Assembly: GCA_963978895.1 (NCBI GenBank)
Contig: OZ022239.1
Coordinates: 31,916,017-31,980,016, forward strand
Length of the DNA: 64,000 bases
Reading direction: 5' to 3'
Origin: Erpobdella octoculata
Lineage: Eukaryota; Annelida; Clitellata; Hirudinida; Erpobdellidae
Of the stretch, positions 40,161 through 57,865 are shown piece by piece (positions within the stretch are counted from its first letter, which is position 1; the number at the start of each line of letters is the position of its first letter). The notes beneath the pieces are model-generated. The model ran no database searches and was not told where the DNA came from. It saw nothing but the letters and a program-made list of their open reading frames with translations. The translations under genes were made by a program, and so were the position numbers.

Positions 40161-40929
40161 CTGGTCCGACCCGGCAAATTTTTCAAATCACTAAATTTCA
40201 TTATTTCATGCCATGCCTTCGTAAGATAGTTTCAATATTTAGCGATGTTTTCTTTTGAATAATAAATCCAGTATTATGTTTGAGGCAATTGGTTAATTTC
40301 TTGCATAATAAGCATAGGAAAAACTTTTTGGATCTTTAGGACTAAGGACTTCTAGCATGGATATCTTGATGTAATATCAAAATAAGGTATCCTTGATTTT
40401 TAGATATAACATCTGGATACACAATCTCACACAAAACGATTTTATTGCATACGCGCTTGGGCCTAGGCTTGCAGCTAGCACAGGCACCTCAATCTAGCCC
40501 CCCGACTATATCCGTCTAACCAATCACGTCTTTCCGTATAATTAGAAGCCAAACCGACAAATCAAAAAATATTTGGTCATTTGCATAAATAAACAACATT
40601 CGTTATAATTTTTTTTATTTAACCGATTAGCGTAAAATCTTTTAATGCTTATGAAATAAATCTTCATATGCTTATGAGACTTCAATTTGATTACTAAAAT
40701 TAATTATAATAAAATAAAAACGCGGTATAAAAATAGATGAATAAAAAGAAAATAAGTAAACTAAGAAATGAAGTGCAGCCTTCATCAAGTTTATTTGATA
40801 GTTTCTAGACAATTTTTTAATAACTACGTTTTTTTTAAATACAAGTTTATTATTCCGAAAAAAAATGTTTAAAAATTGTGCAAAATTAAAGACAAGATGA
40901 AGAGTTAATGGAAAATTGAATAGTAAATA
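40161..40929. other. AT-rich non-coding region
   Basis: No gene seen. 40,480-40,580 carries the short dispersed repeat DR-3 ('cacctcaatctagccccccg'), also at 41,590-41,670 and 45,485-45,550. Confidence 0.5.
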
Positions 40930-41460
40930 TGAAAAAAATTGAATGTGAAGATTTCATCACTTGAGAAAATGTTTTCTTTCATCTTTTACATTGAAAATGA
41001 CATTTAAAAACTGAAAATACATTATATACAACAAACACTAAACTTAAACTAAATCAGCAAAAACAAAAAATACAATTTATACAGAAAACAAAATATAAAA
41101 TGTACATGCAAAGACTTCATTTCTTTAACTGTTTTGTTTTGTTTCACCTCCAACAGTTAAAATGACAAGAAAATATAACAAAACACATTAAAAAACAATA
41201 AAACTAGGTGACATTGCTAAAAACAACCAGGATACAATTTATACAGAAACAATACAAATAATAAATTTCAGACTTCATATCTTAAATAATTTTTTCCTTA
41301 ACCTACAACATTGAAAATGATAAAAATTGATATATTAAAACATTTTATATAATAAAACACTAAAATGTCAAGAAAACAATTAGACTGCTTTTATACAAAA
41401 GCAATAAAAGCATGCAATTTCATTAACAGCAGCCAATTTATAAAAACTTTAGTTCAATTT
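40930..41460. repeat. Diverged tandem repeat, unit roughly 120-140 bp
   Basis: Recurring words 'acattgaaaatga', 'caatttatacagaaa', 'caaagacttcat' and 'aacaaaacac' appear in the same order three to four times. Divergence is high, so unit borders are approximate. Confidence 0.5.
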
Positions 41461-42907
41461 TTTTCCCATACGAATGTTCAAATTTTACAGTATGAGATAG
41501 AGGTCTGTGCTGTAATCATGTTCTAAAGTACTAGCTTGAACGTAGTAGCCATAGATATATTTAGTACTTTAGCTAGCTGGCTGCACAAGCACCTCAATCT
41601 AGCCCCACCCCCCGACAATATCCGTCTAACCAATCAAATCACTCCGCATAATAAGAAGCCAAATGATCAGCTACTTTGTTTACTTTTGACCATCTATGCT
41701 TTTGACTATAGATGTTAGTGATGTGATGTTACGATAAATATTGGTGGGTGTTAGGTAGTTACGTAATGTTGTAGTTTTCTTGTAAACATTGTGAAAAAAG
41801 TTTTCCTACAAATTTCAATCTTAAACGTCATGTGAAAACGCATCATGGGATAATCTCTCACTTTAACGGCCGGATTTGTGAAAGAATAATACATTCTTGG
41901 CTATAATTAGCTAATTAGAGTTAGAGTTAGGTTTTGGGTTGTTATTAGGGTTGATATGGGTTAAAATAGGACTATTTCATTGAAAAAATCGGCCCCATCC
42001 GCTAAAGTGAAAGATAACCGCATCCTGGTTTGTGTAATTAGTCTCTCTTACCTGCAAAAGAGCACGAGTGCAGAGGTCTTTGCATTCCACCAAGAACAAT
42101 AAGCCAGTCAAAAAACAGCCAACCCTGTCAAAAGCAACTTCGAAGGAGAACAATTCTTATACGATAGATTAAAGTGGCCATGAGCTTGTCATTTCTTGTC
42201 CACCTAATATTCGAGCTGTTCTATTCTATCGTTCATTAGTTCGTTGTGCCTAATCTCGCGTGCTGCCTAAACTTTGTTCCTAAACTAGTTTTTGTTCTCC
42301 GTTTTAGTTGTTTGTTAAACTAATAATATAATTATAATGGTAAATAAATGTTCAGCGTTCAGCAAGCTGCCCCCCGGACCAAATCTTCCCCCCCCCCGGG
42401 ACAAATGCTTGCCCCCTCGGGAAAAGTGTCTACCCTTCCTGGAAAATATATGAAAACTGCATTTTTAATAATTTATGAATGTGTACATCTCGTCAAGCGC
42501 TATATAATTTATTTTTAACATTAATAATTAGTATTATTCTGTTATATTAATCTTTCTTTTTTACAAACTTTTATTTAGGTTACAATCTCTGTTTGTGTGT
42601 GTATGAATGTGTGTGTGAGTGTCTTTCTCTGTACGCAAATCTTGCAAGTAAAATTTAACCAGCTTTTTGACCACAAAAGAAATTTATATTAACACTTTAA
42701 TCGATGATTTCATTAAAAAATAACATTATTAGCATTTTTCTAAAAGTATGTTGTTGAATAACATGTTTGCAACTGTTTTTTCATAGATTTCATTCAAAGC
42801 CTTATGGTCAGCGATATTTAATAGATTCATTTGACAGAAAAGTTGCTCCGAGTCTTTGAGTCCCTGCCTTCCCACGTTTCCGGGAAAATTGGAGCTCTAC
42901 GCCCAAG

Positions 42908-42909
<2 letters not shown>
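41461..42909. other. Non-coding region with short dispersed repeats
   Basis: No gene seen. Contains DR-3 (41,590-41,670), C-rich segments near 42,370-42,440 and 42,865-42,905 that resemble 45,412-45,480 ('cagaaaagttgc', 'aactctacgccca'), and the inverted partner of 28,455-28,559 at about 42,540-42,675. Confidence 0.45.
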
Positions 42910-42942
<33 letters not shown>

Positions 42943-42946
<4 letters not shown>

Positions 42947-43384
42947 CTTTAAGACAAGCTCGATTAAAAATAAGTCTCCATTTAGCCGCTATGAGTTTTA
43001 TAGATACTTTCTCAATATTTCGGAACAACGTTTTTTGTTTACTGCAACACGTATTAAGAAAAGTATTAACATTTAAAACTTTCTTTATTTCAGACTTACG
43101 GGCCGTTTCGGCTTTCGCCATCTTCAGAGTCTGTAAATACGATCGCGTAAAAGGAGGCAAAAGATAAGAAAACATGTAATAACTAAATATACAAATAAAC
43201 TAATATCCTCAAGAAATTATCTCAATAGTAAGTCTGAAATAAAGAAAGTTTTAAATGTTAATACTTTTCTTAATACGTGTTGCAGTAAACAAAAAACGTT
43301 GTTCCGAAATAATGAGAAAGTATCTATAAAACTCATAGCGGCTAAATGGAGACTTATTTTTAATCGAGCTTGTCTTAAAGAAAA
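42943..43384. mobile_element. Penelope-like locus 2: 156-bp inverted arms, short spacer
   Basis: Arms 42,943-43,098 and 43,229-43,384 are reverse complements with about one mismatch. Each reads outward to [15 protein letters not shown] and then, on the right, NLMPSY before a TA array. The 130-bp spacer holds a hammerhead-like motif pointing into the left arm. Architecture matches locus 1 although the sequences differ, so they are distinct families of the same kind. Confidence 0.5.
43105..43127 (-). ncRNA. Hammerhead-like motif, locus 2
   Basis: Minus strand CTGAAGA, T, stem GGC / GCC closed by a GAAA tetraloop, then GAAAC. The same extra U before the stem as in locus 1. Confidence 0.42.
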
Positions 43385-43401
43385 TCTTATGCCATCTTAC
43401 A

Positions 43402-43616
<215 letters not shown>

Positions 43617-45290
43617 CAGTTTCGTAGGGAAGGGGGGCAGGGGGGACAGTTGTCCCCGGGCGCAGGGCTGGGGGGGCGCGCAATATCAGTGACCAAAGTT
43701 TTTTTAATTATTATTTTGCTTTACCTAGCAATTTCTATGACTCTCCTTTAGAACAGTGCAGGTCAAGTCCAGCAGTGCAGTTAAAAGCTTGCTTAGATTA
43801 TGCTCTATATAGTATATCCGTGGTATAGCTACATTGGGTTAGTCAGTGTAGCCGCCTACACATAACTGCTACTACTAAGTTTAGTTTCGTTTTTGACTCA
43901 CGGGACCAACGGGCTGCTGGAGAAATGGATGATAATGTAGATAATCTTCCTTAGTATGACACATGGACATTGGACTCGGGACTTAATAATAGCACTAATA
44001 TACTGAGTCTATGTATTACAATCATGAATATAAACTAGTAAAATCTGTTTTGAGAAATATGTAGCATTGAGTGCACAGTAATAACTTTGTTACGTATCTG
44101 CAGCAGTGGAGTGAAATTGTACTGATACAAACAAATTTACACAATACACATTGAACAGGCTGGGTGGATGCGACAGCATCGGTAAGCATCCAGCCATGAT
44201 TCAGTTCTAAAAGGAAAGGAAAGATGTGAGCTATGGGGTGTTGCTGTAGAAAGCAGAATCAGGCGACGGAGAAGGATGCCTGGAGAACTTGCCCGAGATG
44301 CAAGACTTTCGGCAGAAGGAGAAATTATTCGGATCATGAAGAGTATTTTAGATCAACTTCAACAGGAGATGACAACAAGGTTTACTCGTCTCAAAGATCT
44401 GAACTTCAAATTCGGATTCTTACTTGATGTAGACAAACTTTTGAATGACAAAGATCTTGACAGTCTCCGTCATCATTGTATTGAATTTGGAAATTTTTAT
44501 GACTCGGATGTTGAAGGAATTGAGTTATTAAATGAAATATGTGACTGCAGAATGCTCCTTGAGACCCGCAAGGATACTGCACCAAAGACTCCTACAGAAC
44601 TCTTGTCGTTCATTGTTAGCTACGGAGAAGATGTTTTTTCCAAATTTGCGTGTTGCTCTACAAATCCTTCTTACCATAGCTGTCACGATTGCCAGCTGTG
44701 AGCGATCCTTCAGTAAATTAAAAACAATTCTTTCCTACCTTCGAGCATCCATGGGACAAGATAGACTTAGCGATCTGGCCCTAATGAGTGTGGAGAAGGA
44801 AGTTCTTGAACAGATTGATTTTGATGATATAATTAACCAGTTTGCTGCAGTAAAAGCAAGAAAAATAAATTTTGTTTAAAACTCAGCTCATTTTTAACCA
44901 CAATTTTAGACAATACCAATCTGTTGTTTTGCTTTTAAATTTTATAATTTTTCTTTCGCACTTCTGACTCAGCGGACAAGAAAAATACAGAATTATAAAA
45001 ACTACTGGAAAATAAATTGAAAGAATCTAATTATATACGTGATCATATTCATTAATATTTTGTAATTGTAAGAAAAACAGTATAATAGTAAAAACTAAGG
45101 AAGAATAATACAATTATGATGTAAGGTGCAATATGCATATAGAAATTTAAATACACTGAAATGCATGTATATAGGCGCCAGAGACTGTAGCCTACATGCA
45201 AATACTGAGTACGACAGTTATTGTATTTTATGTAGTTCGACAGATTTTGTGTTTTGTCCCCGGGCGCAGAAGACCCTAGCTACGCCACTG
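43617..45290 (+). mobile_element. hAT-type transposon relic (1.67 kb)
   Basis: Right terminus, read inward, is CAGTGGCGTAGCTAGGG...CTGCGCCCGGGGAC; the left starts CAGTTTCGTAGGG and then carries GTCCCCGGGCGCAG. Such CAGTGGCGTAGC ends are typical of hAT elements. Inside is the C-terminal part of a transposase. Target duplications cannot be judged because both flanks are TA arrays. Confidence 0.75.
44276..44879 (+). pseudogene. hAT transposase C-terminal fragment with hATC dimerisation domain
   Basis: The first frame (to 44,701) reads LRHHCIEFGNFYDSDVEG; a frameshift near 44,640 leads to a frame (to 44,879) with ASCERSFSKLKTIL, YLRASMGQDRLSDLALMSVE, the hATC dimerisation domain of ZMYM/ZBED-type hAT proteins. 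The catalytic N-terminal half is absent. Confidence 0.82.
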
Positions 45291-45414
<124 letters not shown>

Positions 45415-45484
45415 GAAAAGTTGCCCCGAGTCTTGCCCCTTGCGCCCCCCCCCCTGGGACAATGGGAACTCTACGCCCATGACA

Positions 45485-45583
45485 AGCATCTCAATCTAGC
45501 CCCCCGACAATATCTGTCTAACCAATCAAATCACTCCGCATAATAAGAAGCTTCGGTTACAAATTATATGCTCGACAGAACTC
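45485..45583 (+). other. Dispersed repeat DR-3 fused to a 34-bp piece of PAN exon 2
   Basis: DR-3 text ('ctcaatctagccccccgaca') runs to 'aagaagc', then 45,549-45,582 matches exon 2 of gene B (ASVTNYMLDRT) base for base, on the plus strand. The other DR-3 copies (40,540 and 41,650) continue differently. Confidence 0.7.
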
Positions 45584-45949
45584 TCATATTTATTCTTTTT
45601 TCGTTCCAAAATTGTGTAAGGTCTTGGGGCTCAATTGATTTGTAACAAATCCGTAATAACTTTAAAATGGCACGAGATAGAACAGTATGTCACTTTCAGT
45701 ATATACAAACCCGATAAAAAGTGTGCATAAAGATAAAATAAGTAATGTGATTGTAATAAACGATAAGTTACTTGTACTAATTTTGATTTCAAATGTCAAC
45801 GGTTACTCAGTTAGTGCGCTTGTAAATAAAGGAGGCCTATCTTGTAATTTATACGATCTTGATTATGACGTCATCGTTGACGGTTTGTGTTAAAGTAAAC
45901 TTAAACCAGAGCGATATGTAATTGTTTTAAACTAATCCCGAACGTCCAC

Positions 45950-47895
45950 GAGCTGCATTGTACTTGATGGAGCAGTTATCGTCCAAATGCTGAAGCCAGC
46001 CAGTGATGGGCAACAAACTACTTTCAAGTAGTTAAACTTTTCTGTAGTTACATTTACTTTTTAGTAGTTAACTATGTAGTTATCTACTTTTTGTCAGAGG
46101 TAGTTTAACTAAAGTAGTTAAATACTGTAAATTAGTTAACTACTTTTAACTACTTTTTTCTATAAACTTGTACACTAATACAATGCATTGCTGTATTAAG
46201 CCTCACATGATCACCATTAATTATGTTCACCATCTAATATATTAAATAAAGCCATGAAAATTGTTTTTTAATTTATTAATGAAAAGGCACAAAACTATAA
46301 GTTAAATATCCAGTCTACAATACAATCTACTACAGACGGTGTCAAACATCGTTTTATTACCTGTAGATTATCGTTTGAGTACATGACGCAGTAAAACAAG
46401 CTTTTCAAACATACTGTCAGACACTTTGCCCCGTCTTGGCACTAATATTTGACCTGCACAACTGAACAGTCTCTCAACAGCAGCACTGCTTGGTAGACTT
46501 GTATTAAACTTGAGAAAAACTCTTGTTAGATGAGGATACATGATCAGTGAGTTTGTTGTTGAGTCATTTGAAGCCAGATCTTTGCGTAAAATATTATACA
46601 GGCTGATTTAATTTTTTTTAGACTTTAACTACTTTTATGTAGTTAAACTAATTTTAGTTAACTACTCTAAAAAGTAGTTAAACTATTCTTTAACTACGGT
46701 TACTTTCGGGTAGTTAAACATTTTGCCTTAACTACTCCCATGTAGTTAAACTAGTAGTTAACTACTAAAGTATTAAAAGTAGTTAACTACTGCCCATCAC
46801 TGAAGCCAGCTACAGTCAAAAGCTTCAATGAGTATGCGCAGCAGATCTTTGTACCCTACGTACTGTCAATGCAAGCCCCGCGACTCAATTTGGTGTGGGA
46901 CCGGTACAATGCAGACTCTCTGAAAGGTACTGTAGGAGCCAAGAGAGGGAAAGGGGTCAGAAAACGGGTAGTGGGCGGTGCATCAATCCCCGGCAACTGG
47001 GCCAGCTTCCTCAGAATCGACGACAATAAGACGGAGCTGTTCAGTTTCCTGTCCGGTGCTCTCCACGACTCATTCCAGCATACAGAAAAACAGCTGGTCA
47101 TTACGGATGGGGATGCTGTCATGAGCAAGCCATCGCGCCTCGATACCGCAGGTCTGGCCCCATGCAATCACGAAGAAGCGGACACCCGCATGATGCTGAA
47201 TGCAGCTCACGCTGATCACTATCCGCACTGTTGACACTGATGTTGTCGTCCTCGCAATTTCTCTGGCACGCATCCTCAAAGAGAACGATAAAGTGTGGGT
47301 ATCGTTTGGGACTGGCAAGGCTTTTCGTTTCTTGGCAGCACATAAGATAACGCGAGCTCTGGACCCAGAGAAAGCACAGGCCCTGCCAATGTTTCATTCT
47401 TTGACAGGGTGTGACACGGTCTCCTGCTTTGCCGGACATGGCAAGAGGACGGCATGGGCAGTGTGGACAACTTTTCCTGCGCTCACACAGACCCTCATTG
47501 AACTTTCCACTGCACCAATACACGTTGATGAAAATCACATGCACACGTTTTTCTTCCTGCTCTACGACAGGACAAGCACCTCAACCGATGTCGACAAGGC
47601 AAGCTGCAAACTGTTTGCCAAGAAGAGTAATCTCCAGCTCATACCACCGACATGTGCCGTACTCGAGCAGCACGTCCGACGAGCTGTGCCCTCTCCAACT
47701 GACTGGGGGTCGATCAAGACCCGCTACCAGATGTACGAGCCCCACTGGACAATGCTCTCTAAAACATCCAAAGTCTGCCAGGAACTTGTTTCCTGCAAAT
47801 GCAAGAAAGGTTGCATAAAAAAGTGCAAGTGCAAGAAAGTAAAACTGGAATGTACACCACTGTGTGCTTGTGAGGGGCAGTGCTCGGATAACTGA
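45950..47895 (+). pseudogene. Interrupted gene of unknown family with HEEADT motif and CXC domain
   Basis: 45,952-46,000 reads IVLDGAVIVQMLKPA and continues after an 802-bp hAT insertion as TVKSFNEYAQQIFVPYV. The frame to 47,234 contains CNHEEADTRMML. After a frameshift near 47,200 the frame to 47,895 reads IRTVDTDVVVLA, SFGTGKAFR, FHSLTGCDTVSCFAGHGKRT and a cysteine-rich end CKCKKGCIKKCKCKKVKLEC like the tesmin/TSO1 CXC domain. I recall this HEEADTR...DTDVVVLA arrangement from multi-copy uncharacterised proteins of marine invertebrates; a PIN/FEN-like nuclease fold is possible but not shown. The CXC part suggests DNA binding. Confidence 0.65.
46001..46802 (-). mobile_element. 802-bp internally deleted hAT element with 8-bp target duplication
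   Basis: Ends CAGTGATGGGC and GCCCATCACTG, flanked on both sides by AAGCCAGC (45,993-46,000 and 46,803-46,810), the 8-bp duplication expected of hAT. Both subterminal zones are built of GTAGTTAACTAC words. The minus strand keeps the hATC end of its own transposase: [20 protein letters not shown], then [17 protein letters not shown] (about 46,550-46,370). Confidence 0.9.
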
Positions 47896-48449
47896 ACTTC
47901 TACAAGAACTTAACTTGTGTTACTCTGAATGACACTGTTGTGTATTATGTTTATCAGCGTTATGTCAGTAACTCACACCTGTCCCCACCGAGATGAAAGA
48001 AAACACATTGACCATATGTCAGGTTTATGAATATTATATGCTCGGCTAAAATACTATATTCAACTCCGCCTCGCTAATTGCAAACCAGTCCCAAGCCTAG
48101 AGAAAGGAGGAAGGAAACGTTAAAAGAATCAAATTATGATCCCCGACAGGAAGTACTTAGTTGCTTCCTACATAAAGACATTTCAGTCTTAAAACACCGG
48201 GTGTAAAGGACTATGAACTATTTTTAAAAAAAAGAAAAAGAAAAGAAAAATACAATATTCAATACAATCATTTTTTTAAGTGAAAATTATTAATATTTCA
48301 AATTTGCAGCTTGCTAAATTATTTTTATTTCTTATGGAATGTAATGAGCAGTTCAGAAGTTATAGTTGTGTAGCCGCATAGCTGTCTAACGTCATACTGG
48401 TGCCGTTCAAACATTATTACCTGTTTTGTATTTACTGAAAGTGACATAC
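47896..48449. other. Non-coding region
   Basis: No gene seen. Words such as 'actgaaagtgacatactgta' near 48,435 are inverted relative to 45,688-45,708, so both sides of the interrupted gene carry copies of one repeat family. Confidence 0.4.
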
Positions 48450-49090
48450 TGTAATTTTGTCTAATGGGGAACGCCTCTATTCAAAATAAACTGTTAGTTC
48501 TGAAAGTTTGTTCCATATTTCCTATTCGGGAGACTTTTAGTTAAGAATTAACTTTTATTTAGTTTCTTTGGTTTTTTGATTTTCTTCCAGCGAGCATTGT
48601 ATTGTTTCGTCAAGTTGTTGAAATAAAGAAAGTTCTCGAAGGATTGTTGTCGGGGTGCGTGGTGTAAAATGGAAATTAGCGAAAGATTCATTGTAAGTTT
48701 TGTTTTATCTCGTGCCGTTTTAAAGTTATTACTAATTTGTTATAAAGTGAAAAATGGCGTCATACCATTTTGTCCGCTAGGGGTCGCCTGTGATCAAAAC
48801 AAAATATAAAATCTGAAAGGTTATCTGCAATTTCCTATAAGTGTTTCATTGTAAATTTTATTGTATCCCATACAATTGAAAAGATATTCCAGATATTCTA
48901 TATTTTAGTAGTTCCGTAATGCCATTTCGTCCGCTTGGGGACGCTCCATTTAAATTAAAACATTCAATTTAAGCTCAAATTATAGCCCATATGAAGAAGA
49001 ACGCAGGGACATTTAAATCGTTTAAATCGAACGAGCGGTTCAGAAGATATAGGGATTCTAGGGTCATGCCGCGTATCGGAACACGTGGCC
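48450..49090. repeat. Three diverged tandem units with 'gtccgcttggggacgc' core
   Basis: Similar cores occur near 48,455-48,475 ('ttttgtctaatggggaacgcc'), 48,765-48,790 ('ttttgtccgctaggggtcgcc') and 48,925-48,950 ('tttcgtccgcttggggacgc'), each followed by similar AT-rich text. Unit size varies. Parts of the family also lie inverted at 45,640-45,710. Confidence 0.5.
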
Positions 49091-49263
49091 ACGGTCGCCA
49101 GGGGGTAGTTACGCTTTGGCCTAATATCCAAATTTGTTTATAATAGATAGGACTACCTCTGTGGAAAATTTTGTGCTTTTATCAAAAAATGCACAATAGG
49201 TTAGCTTAGCTGCCCCACTACATTTAGTTATCGGTTGGAAGTTCCGAAAAAACAATTTTGTAA

Positions 49264-49525
49264 TAGCAGGGTTACCTGGCGTTGCCGGTTTTATTATGTT
49301 TTTTATCGTTTTTCTCTTTCTCGATTTTTTTTTCTGGCTACTGTTTCTATCCCCGCTCGCTCCCGTTTCCCCGTTTGTTCTCCCGCTTGCTCTCCTGTTC
49401 TTCCTCGCTCTCCTGCTTCCTCTCCCTTTCCCGCTTGCGATCCCGTTCGCTTTCCCGCTCACGCTTGCTGTTCCGCTTGCTTTTTCGCTCTTTTTCTTAC
49501 TTCATTTCCATCTTAACTTTTTGAT
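49264..49525 (-). mobile_element. Non-autonomous Helitron fragment
   Basis: On the minus strand it ends CAACGCCAGGTAACCCTGCTA, with the last base of CTAG changed, and carries GGGAAAGCGAACGGG-type units. The 5' head is missing. Confidence 0.55.
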
Positions 49526-49539
49526 AAAAACCATTTAAA

Positions 49540-50108
49540 ATAATTTTTAAAAATAGTTTCAAACTTAGAAGTTAGAAACAATTTTTTGTCAAATTTTCTC
49601 TGTTGGGTGCCTGTGCCTATACGCTGTAAAAACTAATAGGTATAATTTCTAAACTTTACAACAGTTTTAACGCAACCATTTTCTAAAACCGCTCAGAACA
49701 TGAAAAAACACCGAAAATTAATTCTTCGGGTAATTATAATTTTTAATCTAGTTATAATATTGTATTACTTTTATTTAATTTCAACATTGTAATTCAATTA
49801 CTAATTAAATAGTTTCAAGTTTTTGAATGTTAGAAGATAGGATGAGCCTCCATTAGGTTTCCACTTAAAAAAAATTTAACAATGTTATATTTCATTAAAT
49901 TATTTTTAGCATAAAAACAGTCAAAATAGATTTATATCAATATAGCCATTTTAATCTTAAAACACTTCATGTAAAAGACTATAAACTATTAAAAGATAAA
50001 ATTTCTTAGAATGAACTAAAAATTAACTTCGATAAAAGACAATGACACCTGGATACTTATTAAAAAAACGTACCTGTTGTTTGAAATTATTCACCTTCTT
50101 AAATAAAT
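49540..50108 (-). other. 3' flank of gene C
   Basis: Similar to the flanks of A (3,390-3,970) and B (30,430-30,968). No AATAAA stands close to the stop on the minus strand, unlike gene A. Confidence 0.55.
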
Positions 50109-55598
<5,490 letters not shown>

Positions 55599-55651
55599 TT
55601 TCGTCTTGAACTGAAAAATTAAACTTACATTTACTTCATGTGTAGGTTGTT

Positions 55652-55659
55652 CTTTTATA
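55652..55659 (-). promoter_or_regulatory. Gene C TATA box
   Basis: TATAAAAG 54 bp before the ATG. The E-box of A and B reads CATGTG here. Upstream similarity to genes A and B ends at about 55,793, where a CAGTGGCG hAT-like end begins. Confidence 0.6.
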
Positions 55660-55793
55660 CATATGCAACTCCATGTGTTCAAGATGGTAGGTACGAGTCG
55701 TTCTCGGTGTCGCTGAATTTTTTTTGTTGAGAGCGGCGTTAATTTAAAATTGTCTTATGCTCGAATTCTTCAACAGATGAATACACGTGTTTC

Positions 55794-56539
55794 AGTGGCG
55801 TGGCCAGGAGGGCAGAAGGGACAAATGCAAATTTTAGCCCCACCAAAATTTTGGGGCATAATATATCACAATATCGGTCGCATGTGTGTCTTAAAAATCG
55901 AGCATAATTTTGTAGCACAATAAACAAAACTGTTGAGTTCTTTTTCAAACCTCAACATTAATCTCAAAAAAACACAAAATATTGACTTAAACAAACTAGT
56001 TAATACTTTTGCAATACTTTTCTGTTTAAGAATTGATGTAATTGACAAACAGTTGCGAATCTTGTTGAACTTATGCGAGCCACCAGTGGTTCATTAATGC
56101 TGTCTTTCTTGTTATACACATTATTTTTGTGGCATGAGTTCGCACACTTGCTCTTTCGTTTTTATGTTAATAACATTTTTTATTGTGTTTTTGTGCCCAT
56201 AGTATTATATTTTCAGTAAATAAAGAGCATAAAATAGTTTAATAATTAAAACATATTATTGAAATAAAATTACTGTTTGTAACGTAATTATAGACATTAG
56301 GCTAAACTATGCAATAGTAATTGCTCATTAAACTATTGAGCTTTGGCAGCCAATCCTCCATCAAATATTACTGAAAACTGATGCCTCCTCTTTCTCTAAA
56401 AATGCAAGACTGAACACGCCCCTAACGTATCCCCGAATTTTAAAAATTTAAGTGTCCAAGATTGCGATGTATACGCACAAAACTATTTGAACAACTGACT
56501 TTGGTGACATCAATCATTTTGTTGTTCTTTGCAAGAACT
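55794..56539. other. hAT-like terminus and AT-rich non-coding DNA
   Basis: CAGTGGCGTGGCCAGGAGGG at 55,794 resembles the hAT ends at 45,290 and 57,866, but no matching opposite end is visible. No gene seen. Confidence 0.45.
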
Positions 56540-57300
56540 CGAAACAAGCTGAAACTGGCGCTGACGGCTTGCCAAAACATTCCAATTTGACCATATTTTA
56601 AAGTTGTTTTACAAACAAATTCATAGCTTTGGGGCTATTCGTGGTCCAGCCTGGATGACCATCATTTTTTCAGCTTCCGAGCTCATGGGCGTTTTTATTT
56701 CCACATTACACCGGTTTGCCAAGCATAGTACTGCAGACGGCAACCTATAATGCGCGTAAAATCGAACGGGATCGATAAAAAAGTCTCATAGACCTTGTCA
56801 ATAAAACAAAATTTAATGGTTAAAATATTTGCAGCAGACAACCCAGATAATTTAGATCTATAACACAAAAATACCTCATTGCTTTTCAGAGGCGCGTCGA
56901 TGGTTTTCGGCGCCCGGGGACGAGGTGTAAAAAATGCGGCCCTAAAAACATTCATCTTTAAAGTTTTTTCTAAAAATAGCTGATGAACGTGAAAATAGTC
57001 TAAATTTGTCTTAGGTACTATGTATTTCCAAATTTTCTCTAAAAAATTTCACACTTTTTCCTTCAAGAATTTTCCAAATCCTTAAACACAATTTTCTTAA
57101 AAAAATAGCTGATGACCGGGATAGTAGTTCGTCATAGGTATTATTTCCAATATTTCCAAAAACATAGACAGTCATCAAATAATTTCAACCTTTTTTGGCG
57201 TCCCTTTCAAAACGCTTGTGGCGCCCCTTCCAAATGGCGCCGTCCTCCTGTTACATTTTCATATGATAGAACACGGTCATCAGACCGAAACTAAACTACA
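56540..57300. repeat. Dispersed repeat DR-1, copy 3 (diverged)
   Basis: Shares words with copies 1 and 2 ('cggcttgccaaa', 'gatgaccatcat', 'gtttgccaagcatagtac', 'aaaatcgaacgggatcgat'). It contains an extra segment rich in GCGCC words near 56,890-56,930 and 57,220-57,245. Confidence 0.5.
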
Positions 57301-57865
57301 TTTTTCAAACAGTTGCAGCAGACAACCCAAACAGCATTAGCTATCTCATTGTTTTATTTTCAAACAACGAATCAGCGAAAACAAACTGATGACTCAGAGT
57401 TCCCATTTTTACGGAGGGGTAAAATAGCAAGGCAACTTCTCCACACAAAAGATGGAAACCAGGAAAGGGGATTCAAATCTTAATGCATTTTCTCAACGAA
57501 AAGCAATTTTCCCAAAAAAACATAAAAACAAGAGCAAGTTAAAGCCATTTTGCTGAATATTGTATAAATTGCTTTTAAAATAAGATATCTCATTTTTCCA
57601 GAAGGAAGGCAGCTTACCCGAAATGAAAAATTTGGTTTGGAGGCAGTTTCTACATGAAATAGGTCATTTCAACAAGCTACCGGCACATTTTGATAGACTT
57701 TAATGAGTCATTTATGACGTCTAGAAAAAACTAGTTTTTGCATCCCCTCTATTTCATCCTCTGCATTCTTGCATCTAGTTCGACTTTCTCTTTATCATAT
57801 GTAGACACTTACGCGTTGACTGTTTAAAGTACACATCTGATAGAGACAGAATAATGATCCGAATG
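57301..57865. other. Non-coding region
   Basis: No gene or clear repeat recognised. Confidence 0.5.

Noticed and set aside
41930..41980. Telomere-like GTTAGG/TTAGGG words
   Set aside because: Only a few irregular copies ('gagttagagttaggttttggg'), not a tandem telomeric array.
45687..45893. 68-codon frame starting MSLSVYTNPIKSV
   Set aside because: No homology recognised; it overlaps text that recurs inverted near 48.4-48.75 kb, so it is probably repeat DNA.
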